Of a stretch of 64,000 bases of DNA, positions 45,367 to 53,152 are shown piece by piece. A program made the position numbers and the translations under genes. Source of the stretch: Stappia sp. (GTDB taxonomy: Bacteria; Pseudomonadota; Alphaproteobacteria; Rhizobiales; Stappiaceae); the NCBI RefSeq assembly GCF_040110915.1, contig NZ_CP157793.1, positions 3,967,001 to 4,031,000 on the forward strand, written 5' to 3'. The notes under the pieces are model-generated. The model worked only from the letters and a program-made list of their open reading frames with translations. It had not been told where the DNA came from and did no database searches. The first letter of the stretch is position 1. Every line of letters begins with the position of its first letter.

Positions 45367-45409
45367 CATCCATATCAGAAAATTGTATCCAAAATTATCT
45401 GATTGGATG
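45367..45409. promoter_or_regulatory. Operator for the GntR regulator / benE promoter
   Basis: Arms CATCCATATCAGA (45367-45379) and TCTGATTGGATG (45398-45409) are inverted repeats with a single extra base. At their centre is TTGTATCCAA (45383-45392), one change from TTGTATACAA, the typical GntR/FadR half-site pair. It lies just before the benE ribosome site, fitting repression of benE and of the regulator itself. Confidence 0.65.
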
Positions 45410-45421
45410 CGAAGGAGCGCC

Positions 45422-46570
45422 ATGCGCCTGTCTCTCATCGTCTCGGCGCTCGTTGCCGTCATCGTCGGTTTCGGCGGGTCGGTCGCCATCGTCATCGCCG
45501 CCGCCGAGGCGGTCGGGGCATCGGCGGCGGCCACCTCGTCCTGGCTTGCGGCGGTCTGTCTGGCGAAGGCCATCGCGTCGGGGTATCTCAGCACGCGCCA
45601 CCGGATGCCGATCGTGCTCGCCTGGTCGACCCCGGGGGCGGCGCTGGTCGCCACCGCCTCGGGCATCGGTTTCGCGCAGGCGGTCGGTGCCTTCGCGGCC
45701 TGCGCACTTCTGATCCTGCTGACGGCGCTGCTCCGGCCGCTGGGCGATCTGGTGTGCCGCATCCCGACCTCGCTCGCGACCGCCGTGCTGGCGGGCGTGC
45801 TGTTCGACTTCGTTCTTGGCGCCGTGACCCGCTCGGCGACGCTGCCGCTGATCGGCGTGCCGATGATCGCGATCTTCGTGAGCCTGCGGCTGTGGTCGCC
45901 AAGCTGGGCGGTGATCGGCGCGCTTGTCGTCGGCTTCGGGACGGCGCTCGTCTTCGGTCTCAACGACCCGCTGCCGGCCCCGGTCCTGTCGCATCTCGTC
46001 TGGACCACGCCGCATTTCGATGCGGCGGCGCTGATCGGGCTCGCCCTGCCGCTCTACATCGTCACCATGGCCTCGCAGAACCTGCCGGGCTTCGCGGTGC
46101 TGCGCGCGGATGGCTATGACCCGCCCGTCCAGTCGATCCTGGGCGTCACCGGGCTGGCCTCGCTGCTGAGCGCCCCCTTCGGTGCCCACACCACGTCCCT
46201 TGCCGCCATCACCGCCTCGATCTGCACCGGGCCCGACGCCCATCCCGATCCCGCGAAACGCTGGCTGGGCGGCCTCGTCTATGCCGCCGGTTATCTCGTT
46301 CTGGCGGTCGTCGCTGCCTCGGTCGTCGCGCTCTTCGCCGCCTTTCCGCCCGAGCTGATCCTGATTCTCGCCGGCCTCGCCCTGACGGGGCCGTTCATCG
46401 GCGCGCTGTCGGCGGCCGTGTCAACGAGCGAGGATGCCTTCGCCGCCGTGGTCACCTTCGTCGTGACGGCATCGGGACTGACGCTTCTCGGCATCGGCGC
46501 CCCCTTCTGGGGATTGATGGCGGGACTGGCGCTTGAGGGGGCAAGGCGGGTGAAGAGTGGCAGGCTGTGA
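45422..46570 (+). CDS. BenE-family benzoate/H+ symporter-like transporter
   Basis: A 382-residue membrane protein with about 12 helices. GAAGGAG four bases before ATG 45422 fixes the start; an in-frame ATG at 45383 falls in the operator. It has LAVVAIVGFGGS-type first helix (SLIVSALVAVIVGFGGSVAI), VLAWSTPGAALVATASGIGF, LAGVLFDFVLGAV and the family segment LLSAPFGAHTTSLAAITASI. The fold is that of the UraA/NAT transporters. Benzoate is the substrate in Acinetobacter; no benzoate pathway genes are in the window, so the substrate here is open. Confidence 0.92.
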   Translation: MRLSLIVSALVAVIVGFGGSVAIVIAAAEAVGASAAATSSWLAAVCLAKAIASGYLSTRHRMPIVLAWSTPGAALVATASGIGFAQAVGAFAACALLILLTALLRPLGDLVCRIPTSLATAVLAGVLFDFVLGAVTRSATLPLIGVPMIAIFVSLRLWSPSWAVIGALVVGFGTALVFGLNDPLPAPVLSHLVWTTPHFDAAALIGLALPLYIVTMASQNLPGFAVLRADGYDPPVQSILGVTGLASLLSAPFGAHTTSLAAITASICTGPDAHPDPAKRWLGGLVYAAGYLVLAVVAASVVALFAAFPPELILILAGLALTGPFIGALSAAVSTSEDAFAAVVTFVVTASGLTLLGIGAPFWGLMAGLALEGARRVKSGRL

Positions 46571-46861
46571 CGCCTGGCCGTAACCGCAGGCGCGGGGTCA
46601 GGCCGGACGCTCGCTACACGGGCAATCGTGCCAAAAGACGCGCATCCGGCCTCAGTCACCAGGACCCGAGGCCGTTGCGGGAGTCGTCACGGCGTCCCCG
46701 GTCGCCGATGCCTCGGGCCCGAGATTCCGGTCGCCCGGTTCGCGTGGGTTCCCGGTTCCAAAGTCCCCGCCCCGGCAATTGGCCCCCGGTTCGTGCTCCG
46801 ATATGCGCCCGGCGCGATCCTTGGCGCCGCTGGAAACGCCGCCGCGCCTTGCCGGCGGGGC

Positions 46862-48355
46862 CTACTCGTCCCGCAGCCGGACGATCTTGTCCGCCGGCGT
46901 CCGGCCTTTGGCTCCGGCATCGCCGGTTTCCGACCCGTCACCGGACGGGCCTTCAGCCTCATCGCCATAGGCGCGGCGGGTGCGCGAGATGAGCCCCGCC
47001 TCCTCGGCCGGATCGGCTGTGTCGGTCAGGCCCATGGCTTCCGCCGGGCCGCGCCCTTCCATCGCGCGCTGATAGTTGGCGATGACCGACTTGAGCTGGA
47101 CGATCTGGTCGTTGGCGGTTTCGACCTCGATCTTGTACCGCTGCAGGCGCTTGTTTTCCTCGGTGAGATCCTCCAGACGCTCGGCGTATCGGGCGTTCTG
47201 GTTACGCTCGTGGTTGAGGTCGGTGAGCGCGGCGTTGTAACGCAGATTGAGCTCGCGCAGCTTGCCGTTGGCGGTCACGAGTTCCTCGCGATCCGCGCCC
47301 TGCTTCTTATGGGCGCCCTCCAGCATGCGTTCGATTTCCTGCATGCTTTTCATCAGCTCGCGATTGCGCTCCTTGAGCGCGGCGTTGTCCCGCGTCATGT
47401 CCTGCAGCGTCTGCGCGCCGATGCGGCGCTGCGACGACAGGTTCTCGATCTCGGCGTTGAGCGTATAGACCTCGTTGTCGTGCTTGCGCTGTTCGTCCTC
47501 CAGCCGCGTCTTGGAGTAGGCCAGCTCCTGATTGGCGACGTCGAGATGCGACTTGAGGTCGATGTTTTCGTCGCGCATGTCGGTGATGCGCCGGCGCAGC
47601 GATTCCAGCTCGCTCGTCGCCTGGCTGTTCTTCTTCGCCTCCTCCTCCAGCAGCGCGGCGCTTTCCGACAGGTTCTGCTGCAGCTCCTTCTCGCGTTTCG
47701 TGACCTCGTCGAGATTGGCCTGCAGTTTGTCGGCGTGCTCTTCCAGCGAGGCGTATTTCGCCTGGAGGTCGTCGCGTTCGCCGGTCAGCTCGGCAACCTG
47801 GCCATTCGCCTCGACGAGCTTGGCGCTCTGGAGGCGATAGTCCTCGTTGACCTTCTTGTTGTTGTCGCGAATGGAGATGAGCTCGTTGCGCGCGGTTTCG
47901 AGCGCGGTGCGCGTCTCGGTCAGCCGCTTGCGCAGCGAATGCACCTCCGCCTGGGCGTCGCCGAGCTGCGTGGTCAGCGTGCCGACCCGGTGGTTGGCGT
48001 CCAGCAGATCGGTGGAGATCTTGGCGTTCTCGGACTTCAGGCGGATCTCGGTTTCCACCTGGGCGCGCGAGGTCTCGATGAACTCCGACAGCAGCTGGAT
48101 GCTGTTGCGCGATTCCGACGCCATCGCCGTGATCTGCTCGAAGGACTGCGTCAGACCGCCGAGCCGGGACTTCAGCCCGTCGATCTGATGCATCTTCTCC
48201 TGCATGCGCAACGCGAAGGGCGACAGCCGCTCGACGTTGGACGGGGTCTCGTCATCCTCCTGCGCGCTCACGCTGGCGCGCGCCTCGCCGGTGGACGGGC
48301 GCTGCGCGTCGTCCTCCGTCTCGGACGATCTCGGTGTCTTGGAGAAGATACCCAT
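46862..48355 (-). CDS. Long coiled-coil protein, possible intermediate-filament-like scaffold
   Basis: A 497-residue protein with no recognised enzymatic domain. Residues 1-45 are a Ser/Glu/Asp-rich head starting MGIFSKTPRS. About 46-440 are almost continuous heptad-repeat coiled coil (for example RLTETRTALETARNELISIR and SKTRLEDEQRKHDNEVYTLN) with few prolines. The tail of about 55 residues is Gly/Asp/Glu-rich. Length and head-rod-tail plan resemble crescentin-like and other bacterial cytoskeletal coiled-coil proteins, but I see no specific match, and many unrelated proteins share this form. A perfect CtrA motif lies 63-77 bases upstream, suggesting cell-cycle control. It is convergent with benE. 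Confidence 0.85.
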   Translation of the reverse strand: MGIFSKTPRSSETEDDAQRPSTGEARASVSAQEDDETPSNVERLSPFALRMQEKMHQIDGLKSRLGGLTQSFEQITAMASESRNSIQLLSEFIETSRAQVETEIRLKSENAKISTDLLDANHRVGTLTTQLGDAQAEVHSLRKRLTETRTALETARNELISIRDNNKKVNEDYRLQSAKLVEANGQVAELTGERDDLQAKYASLEEHADKLQANLDEVTKREKELQQNLSESAALLEEEAKKNSQATSELESLRRRITDMRDENIDLKSHLDVANQELAYSKTRLEDEQRKHDNEVYTLNAEIENLSSQRRIGAQTLQDMTRDNAALKERNRELMKSMQEIERMLEGAHKKQGADREELVTANGKLRELNLRYNAALTDLNHERNQNARYAERLEDLTEENKRLQRYKIEVETANDQIVQLKSVIANYQRAMEGRGPAEAMGLTDTADPAEEAGLISRTRRAYGDEAEGPSGDGSETGDAGAKGRTPADKIVRLRDE

Positions 48356-48417
48356 TGACCACTCCTGTCGACCGCCGAGCGCGCGAAACGTCCGCCGGCA
48401 CGTTACTGATGATGACG

Positions 48418-48432
48418 TTAAGGCATTATTAA
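48418..48432. promoter_or_regulatory. CtrA-binding motif upstream of the coiled-coil gene
   Basis: TTAA-GGCATTA-TTAA fits TTAA-N7-TTAA exactly. It lies 63 bases before the start codon of the coiled-coil gene, where CtrA could act at the -35 region. It is the only perfect pair I found outside the origin. Confidence 0.65.
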
Positions 48433-48547
48433 CCTATCCCATGGTCGCCTTTCAACGACCATTGCTCAGCGTAACGTTTCACGACTTGTGAGCGCCGACG
48501 AACCTTGCGTCATGGTTAACGCGGACTCTGCGGAAGGTATCTTGTGA

Positions 48548-48676
48548 TCACTTCAGCAGATATTTGACGAGCGCGGCGATCGCCAGAATGGCGAGAACGA
48601 TCAGCAGCAGGCCCGTCAGGCCCATGCCGCCCATCATCATCCAGCCGCCGCCGTCCATCATGCCGTTGCCATACAT
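48548..48676 (-). CDS. Met/Gly-rich single-pass mini-protein
   Basis: A 42-residue protein: a Met/Gly-rich N-terminus (MYGNGMMDGGGWMMMGGMG) and one hydrophobic helix (LTGLLLIVLAILAIAALV) ending K-Y-L-L-K. GGGAGA nine bases before ATG 48676 supports translation. Methionine clusters can bind Cu(I), and the gene stands at the end of a cluster with a CDF transporter and a Met-rich multicopper oxidase, so a role in copper or silver handling at the membrane is plausible but unproven. Similar mini-proteins occur beside metal genes in other proteobacteria. Confidence 0.75.
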   Translation of the reverse strand: MYGNGMMDGGGWMMMGGMGLTGLLLIVLAILAIAALVKYLLK

Positions 48677-48717
48677 GCTTTTTTCTCCCTGGGTTGGGTG
48701 TGGTTCGTCCGTCGGTT

Positions 48718-49743
48718 TCAGGTGGCCTCCGGGGCGCGCGTCACGTCGATTGCCCGCGCATGCGTCTCGTCGAGACACGCCGTTTCGATCTGGAGCGTCG
48801 CGAAATAGAAGCCGAAGCGCGTGCGCAGCAGCGCGTGCGCGGCCTTAAGGAGCTCCGCCGGATCCCCGCTCCAGCCGTCGCGCACGCGCAGATGCGCCGT
48901 GACCACGTAGCGCCCGCTGGTCAGCGCCCAGCCGTGGACGTGATGCACGTCGGCGACGCCGTCGAGCGCGTCGAGCGCTTCGATCACCTCGCCGAGCTCC
49001 ACGTCCGCCGGCGTTCCCTCCATCAGGAGATGGGTGGTGTCGCGCAGGATGCCCCAGCTCGCCCACAGCAGAACGAGGCCGAAGGCGATGCCGAGCAGCG
49101 GATCGATCAGCAGGAAACCGGTGGTTTCGATCACCACCGCGGTCACGATGATCAGCAGGCTGCCGACGAAGGTCTGCAGGATGTGCCAATAGGCGCCCCT
49201 GACGTTGAGGTTGCCGCCCTGATCGCGATACAGCAGCGCGAGCGCGATCACCTCTGTGACGATCCCGCCGAAGGCGGCAAGCAGCATCGGCGTGGTCGGC
49301 AGATCGATCGGGGCGCCGAGCCGCATGGCGCCCATCACGATGACGGCGAGCGCCATGATCAGCAGGAAGGCGCCGTTGACGAGCGCGCCGATGAGTTCCG
49401 CGCGATACCAGCCGAAGGTCCGGTCGAGATCGGCCGGGCGTTGCGCCAGCCGCGCCGCCACGATGGCCACCAGCACGCCGCCGACGGCGGAAAATGTGTG
49501 AAACGCATCGGACATCACGGCGACCGAGCCGGTCCATAATCCGACGCCGAGTTCGACGACGAAATAGACGCCGGTCAGCCAGGCGGAAACGGTCAGGGCC
49601 GTCCCGCCAGACGGCAGATGGCCGGCGTGCCCATGCCCGCCGGAATCGTGCCCGCCGGGTGCCTGGCCGCCGGGGTCATGCCCGCCGGAATCATGCGTGC
49701 CGGCGGCCGGCTCCGCGGTGGAGGATGTGTGGGACTGGGTCAT
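48718..49743 (-). CDS. Cation diffusion facilitator family transporter with unusual metal site
   Basis: A 341-residue CDF protein: a His/Gly-rich N-terminus (nine His within residues 17-42), six helices and a cytoplasmic C-terminal domain (DALDGVADVHHVHGWALTSG). It has the usual FGWYRAELIGALVNGAFLL and NVRGAYWHILQTFVGSLL signatures. In zinc CDFs the transport site is H-x-x-x-D in TM2 and TM5. Here TM2 reads H82-T-F-S-A86 and TM5 H187-I-L-Q-T191: both histidines remain but both aspartates are lost. Zinc/H+ exchange by the known mechanism is therefore doubtful. It is followed on the same strand by the Met-rich mini-protein and preceded by the multicopper oxidase 11 bases away. Confidence 0.88.
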   Translation of the reverse strand: MTQSHTSSTAEPAAGTHDSGGHDPGGQAPGGHDSGGHGHAGHLPSGGTALTVSAWLTGVYFVVELGVGLWTGSVAVMSDAFHTFSAVGGVLVAIVAARLAQRPADLDRTFGWYRAELIGALVNGAFLLIMALAVIVMGAMRLGAPIDLPTTPMLLAAFGGIVTEVIALALLYRDQGGNLNVRGAYWHILQTFVGSLLIIVTAVVIETTGFLLIDPLLGIAFGLVLLWASWGILRDTTHLLMEGTPADVELGEVIEALDALDGVADVHHVHGWALTSGRYVVTAHLRVRDGWSGDPAELLKAAHALLRTRFGFYFATLQIETACLDETHARAIDVTRAPEAT

Positions 49744-49754
49744 GGCGACCTCGT

Positions 49755-51293
49755 TCAGGTGACGGTGAACTGGCCCATCATGCCGCGGTCCTCGTGTTCG
49801 AGGATGTGGCAGTGGACCATGAAGGGATGGGTGCGCGACGCCGGCTGATCGAAGCGCACGAAGAGCTCGCTGCGGCCGGTGACCAGCACCGTGTCCTTCC
49901 AGCCGAGGCTTTCGGCACGCGGCGCGCTGCCGTCTTCCGACACGACCTGAAACATCGCGCCATGCACATGGATCGGATGGCTCAGCATGGGGCTTTCCAC
50001 GATCCAGCGCTCGACCGCGCCCCGCTGGACCGTGAAATCGATGCGCTCCATGGCGAAAGGCCGGCCGTTCAGCCCGAACAGCGCATCGCCGCCCGAACTT
50101 CCCATCATGCCGCCTCCCATCATGCCGCCGCCCATCATCCCGTTACCCATCATGCCCCCTCCCATGTTCATGGGCATGTCGAGCGAGATGCGCCGCGTGC
50201 CGGTCACGGCGGAGGCAAGATCGGGCCGCGTTCCGTCGAGCGCGTCGGGCAGGCGGGTGATCCGGGCGGTTTGCGCCTCGTCGATGGCGAAGGGCAGCAC
50301 CTCGAAGGACCGGTCCCGCAGGACGTCCAGCACGGCGCGCATGCGGCCCATCATGCGGCCCGGCCCCTGGTTCGGATCGCCCGCGCTCATCAGGACGGGG
50401 GGCGATCCTTGCGCGAGGTCCACCAATACCTCGGCGCGTTCGCCCGGCGCGAGCCGCAACCGGTCGAGCGCGCGCGGGGCGTCGAGAAACCCGCCGTCGG
50501 TGGCGATCAGGTGCAGCGGCCGGTCGTCGTCGAAGAACAGCGTGTAGATGCGGGCGTTCGAGCCGTTCACGAGGCGCAGCCGGACGATGCCCTTCGGCAC
50601 CACGGCGACCGGGGCGATCTGGCCGTTGATCAGCAGCGTGTCGCCGGTCATGCCGTGCATCACGTCCATCATCGTGAGGTCGTAGGCCATGCGCCCGCGA
50701 CCGTCGAACCGTCGGTCCTGCAGCACCAGGGTCAGGTCGTCGACGCCATAGGTCGCGGGCAGCCCCCGGTCGTCGTCGCGTCCGTCGGTGACGTGGACCA
50801 CCCCGGCAAGGCCCGCATAGACATCCGCCGCCGTCCGGCCGTGCGCATGGGTATGGTAGAAGGCGGTGGCCGGCGGCTGGTCGATCTCCATGTCGGGCGT
50901 CCAGTCCGCGCCCGGGGCGATCTGCGAATGCGGACCGCCGTCGTGTTCGCCCGGCACCATCAGGCCGTGCCAATGGGTGGTGACCGGGACGCCGCGTCGG
51001 TTGCGTATGGCGACGTCGAGCGGGCCTCTCGCCATGCGGATCACCGGACCGAGAAAGTCCTGATCGAAGCCGGCGGTCGGCGACGGGACGCCGTCGCGAA
51101 AGGCGACCGTTCCGTCTTGCGCGGCGAGCGCGAGCCGGCCGCTCTCGCGCGTGTCGACGAGCCTCGGCATGGCAAGGCGCGGCCGGCCGGCGAGGTCGGC
51201 GCGGCGCGGTGACAAGGCCCCGGCCAGGCCGGCGGCGCCGACCCCGGCGAGCGCGAGCGCGCTGCCGCCGAGCAGAAGCGTGCGGCGGTTCAT
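49755..51293 (-). CDS. Multicopper oxidase (CueO-like), exported
   Basis: A 512-residue three-domain copper oxidase. A twin-arginine leader (MNRRTLLLGG then a hydrophobic stretch) indicates export of the folded enzyme. Copper ligands: HWHG at 107-110, HTHAHG at 147-152, a late HPIHVHG, and HCHILEHEDRGMM near 494-506 with the type 1 Cys-His and axial Met. A Met/Gly-rich insertion around residues 385-412 resembles the methionine loop by which CueO takes Cu(I). Probable role: oxidation of periplasmic Cu(I). Its start overlaps the cytochrome gene stop by 4 bases. Confidence 0.95.
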   Translation of the reverse strand: MNRRTLLLGGSALALAGVGAAGLAGALSPRRADLAGRPRLAMPRLVDTRESGRLALAAQDGTVAFRDGVPSPTAGFDQDFLGPVIRMARGPLDVAIRNRRGVPVTTHWHGLMVPGEHDGGPHSQIAPGADWTPDMEIDQPPATAFYHTHAHGRTAADVYAGLAGVVHVTDGRDDDRGLPATYGVDDLTLVLQDRRFDGRGRMAYDLTMMDVMHGMTGDTLLINGQIAPVAVVPKGIVRLRLVNGSNARIYTLFFDDDRPLHLIATDGGFLDAPRALDRLRLAPGERAEVLVDLAQGSPPVLMSAGDPNQGPGRMMGRMRAVLDVLRDRSFEVLPFAIDEAQTARITRLPDALDGTRPDLASAVTGTRRISLDMPMNMGGGMMGNGMMGGGMMGGGMMGSSGGDALFGLNGRPFAMERIDFTVQRGAVERWIVESPMLSHPIHVHGAMFQVVSEDGSAPRAESLGWKDTVLVTGRSELFVRFDQPASRTHPFMVHCHILEHEDRGMMGQFTVT

Positions 51294-51829
51294 GAGCGTG
51301 TGTCCTTTTCCGATTGGGCGGTGAGCCGGTCGTGGCCGGCGCGGATGTCGTCGGGCCAGGTGCTCTTGATGAAGCTGAGCACGGCGACGATCTCCGCGTC
51401 GCTCAACTGACCTTCATAGGCGGGCATGGCCGAGGCGTAGCCGGTCAGGCCCGCCGCGCGCGCGACGCCGTATTTGGTGAGGTCGAACAACACCCGGTCC
51501 GGGTGGTGCCAGGTGTGCCCGCTCGCGTCGTGCGGCGGGGCGGGCAGCAGCCCGTCCCGTCGGCGGGTCCGCCAATCGGCCTCGCCTTCCAGATTGGCGC
51601 CGTGGCAGACGGCGCAGGTCTCGGCATAGATCGCCCGCCCCTGCGCGACGACGGCCGCGTCGCCCGGCGTCAGCCGCCAGGGCGGCGGGTCTGCGTTCGG
51701 TCGCGCGGCGAACAGGGCGGCGGAGGTGCCGCCGACGACGACAAGTGCCGCGGCGGCGGCGAGAACAGGGATGCGCCGGCCGGACCGCGCTCCGGTGGCG
51801 GGGGCGGGCCTGCGCCCGGATTTGGACAT
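51290..51829 (-). CDS. Membrane-anchored class I cytochrome c
   Basis: A 179-residue protein: a basic N-terminus, one hydrophobic helix (IPVLAAAAALVVVGGTSAAL) acting as anchor or signal, and a single c-heme domain with ETCAVCHGANLEGEADW (C-x-x-C-H) and the distal Met in YASAMPAYEGQLSDAE. ATG 51829 is preceded by AGGA; longer frames upstream run into noncoding sequence. The 4-base overlap with the multicopper oxidase implies coupled expression, so it may pass electrons to or from that enzyme. Confidence 0.92.
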   Translation of the reverse strand: MSKSGRRPAPATGARSGRRIPVLAAAAALVVVGGTSAALFAARPNADPPPWRLTPGDAAVVAQGRAIYAETCAVCHGANLEGEADWRTRRRDGLLPAPPHDASGHTWHHPDRVLFDLTKYGVARAAGLTGYASAMPAYEGQLSDAEIVAVLSFIKSTWPDDIRAGHDRLTAQSEKDTRS

Positions 51830-51881
51830 GAGAGGATCCTCGTCTGACGAACGGTAACGGCCCCCAACGGGGGCGGGGACG

Positions 51882-52295
51882 TCAGACGGGAATCGGGGGG
51901 CGGAACTGGAAGCGGGCGTCGTGGGCGGCGATCCGTGTCGGACCGTCGGCGAAGACGGAGGCGCGCGCCGCGTCGGGCACGTGCGGTGCCTCGAGGATCG
52001 CGGGATGGCAGTCGAAGGCACAGCCTGACCCGTGCGCGCCCGATCGGGCGCGCAACAGGCAGCAGGGCGGCATCTCGGAGGCGGGAGGCGGCAGCGCGCT
52101 CAGGCTCGCGGCGGTCGGCGAGCCTGCGTCCCGCGCGGTCTCGACCCTGTGCGACGCTCCGGCATGGACCGGGGCCTGAAAGGACGCCGCCCGGTCCGCG
52201 CCGTCATGCGCCATGGCGATCCCGCTCCCCGGTCCGGGGGCGAGGCTTGCGGCCAGCAGGACGACCGCCAGAATGAGCCGAAGCGCGCGTATCAT
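51882..52295 (-). CDS. Small exported protein with Cys/His cluster
   Basis: A 137-residue protein not assigned to a family. It has a signal peptide (LRLILAVVLLAASLAPGPGSG), an Ala/Ser-rich middle, then a cysteine group in MPPCCLLRARSGAHGSGCAFDCHPAIL and an Arg/Phe/Pro-rich end. The C-C...C-x-x-x-C-H set could bind metal or form disulphides. Similar unnamed proteins are found ahead of copper oxidase operons. It is 52 bases upstream of the cytochrome gene on the same strand, so probably the first gene of that operon. Confidence 0.72.
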   Translation of the reverse strand: MIRALRLILAVVLLAASLAPGPGSGIAMAHDGADRAASFQAPVHAGASHRVETARDAGSPTAASLSALPPPASEMPPCCLLRARSGAHGSGCAFDCHPAILEAPHVPDAARASVFADGPTRIAAHDARFQFRPPIPV

Positions 52296-52379
52296 GCCTT
52301 TCTTCTAGCGCGCCGAGCGTGGCGATCCCAAGGCAGGGAGATCACGTCCCCGTGAATGCGGGCAAGGCGGCACGAGGTC

Positions 52380-52991
52380 TCACGGGGCGATCTCGATGGT
52401 GCCGAGCACCTCGAAGCCGTTGCCGCCCATCCGCCCGACGATCACCTCGCCGGAGGCGGGAAAGACCCCGGTCAGCGCGGTGATATTGACCTGATGGGTG
52501 ACCAGCATCAGCCGGGCCGTGCCGGCGGTGTCGCGCAGGAAGGCGCGCGTGGCCCGCGTCTGCTCCGGGCCGGCCGCGCGGTTGCCAAAGAAGGAATTGA
52601 GCGCTGGCAGATCCTCGACCGGTCCGAGATCGAGCAGTTCGGCCGTCTCGCGGCAGCGGCACCATTGCGAGGTGAGCACTCGGTCGACCGCGATCCCGCG
52701 CGCGCGAAACGCCGCGCCGATGGCGCGGGCCTGGTCGCGGCCGCGCTCGTCGAGATTGCGCTGGGTGGTGCAGTCGTCCAGCGCGAAATCGGCCGGATCG
52801 CCGGTGCCCGGCGCCAGCGCATGGCGCATGATCGCGACCGTGCCGGGCTCGTCCAGCGCCGCCCATGCGGCTTCGGAAGCCTGCGCCGCCGATCCCGGCA
52901 TCAGCGTCACGAGCGCAAGGATCCAGAGCGCGCCAAGGCGCGCCCCGAAGCGCCGGGGGCGTGTCTTGGCAAGGCGCAAGCGCTTGACCAT
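52380..52991 (-). CDS. Exported histidine phosphatase family protein
   Basis: A 203-residue phosphoglycerate-mutase-like phosphatase. After a basic, hydrophobic signal segment (GALWILALVTLMPGSAAQAS) come TVAIMRHALAPG with the phosphorylated His (R-H-A in place of R-H-G), DERGRDQARAIGAAF, VLTSQWCRCRETAELL and the second catalytic His in LMLVTHQVNITALTG. Periplasmic location is inferred. The substrate is unknown. It is on the same strand as the metal cluster but on the far side of the Cys/His protein. Confidence 0.9.
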   Translation of the reverse strand: MVKRLRLAKTRPRRFGARLGALWILALVTLMPGSAAQASEAAWAALDEPGTVAIMRHALAPGTGDPADFALDDCTTQRNLDERGRDQARAIGAAFRARGIAVDRVLTSQWCRCRETAELLDLGPVEDLPALNSFFGNRAAGPEQTRATRAFLRDTAGTARLMLVTHQVNITALTGVFPASGEVIVGRMGGNGFEVLGTIEIAP

Positions 52992-53152
52992 GTCGCATGT
53001 CCTTTCGTGTGTCGTGCGGGCGTGTGTTCGAGGAGAGGTACGCCAGCGTGCCGCGATTGGACGCCTTCTGCGCTTCCAGCGTCTTGAGACGAGGCGGACG
53101 GAGGGTCACACTCGGATGCGGCGAGGCTGTCGGATGAAAGGAGAGCACACGC

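Noticed and set aside
50085..50180. Repeated CATCATGCC units that look like a short tandem array (CRISPR-like at first glance)
   Set aside because: It is the coding sequence of the Met/Gly-rich loop of the multicopper oxidase. No direct repeats with unique spacers occur anywhere in the window.
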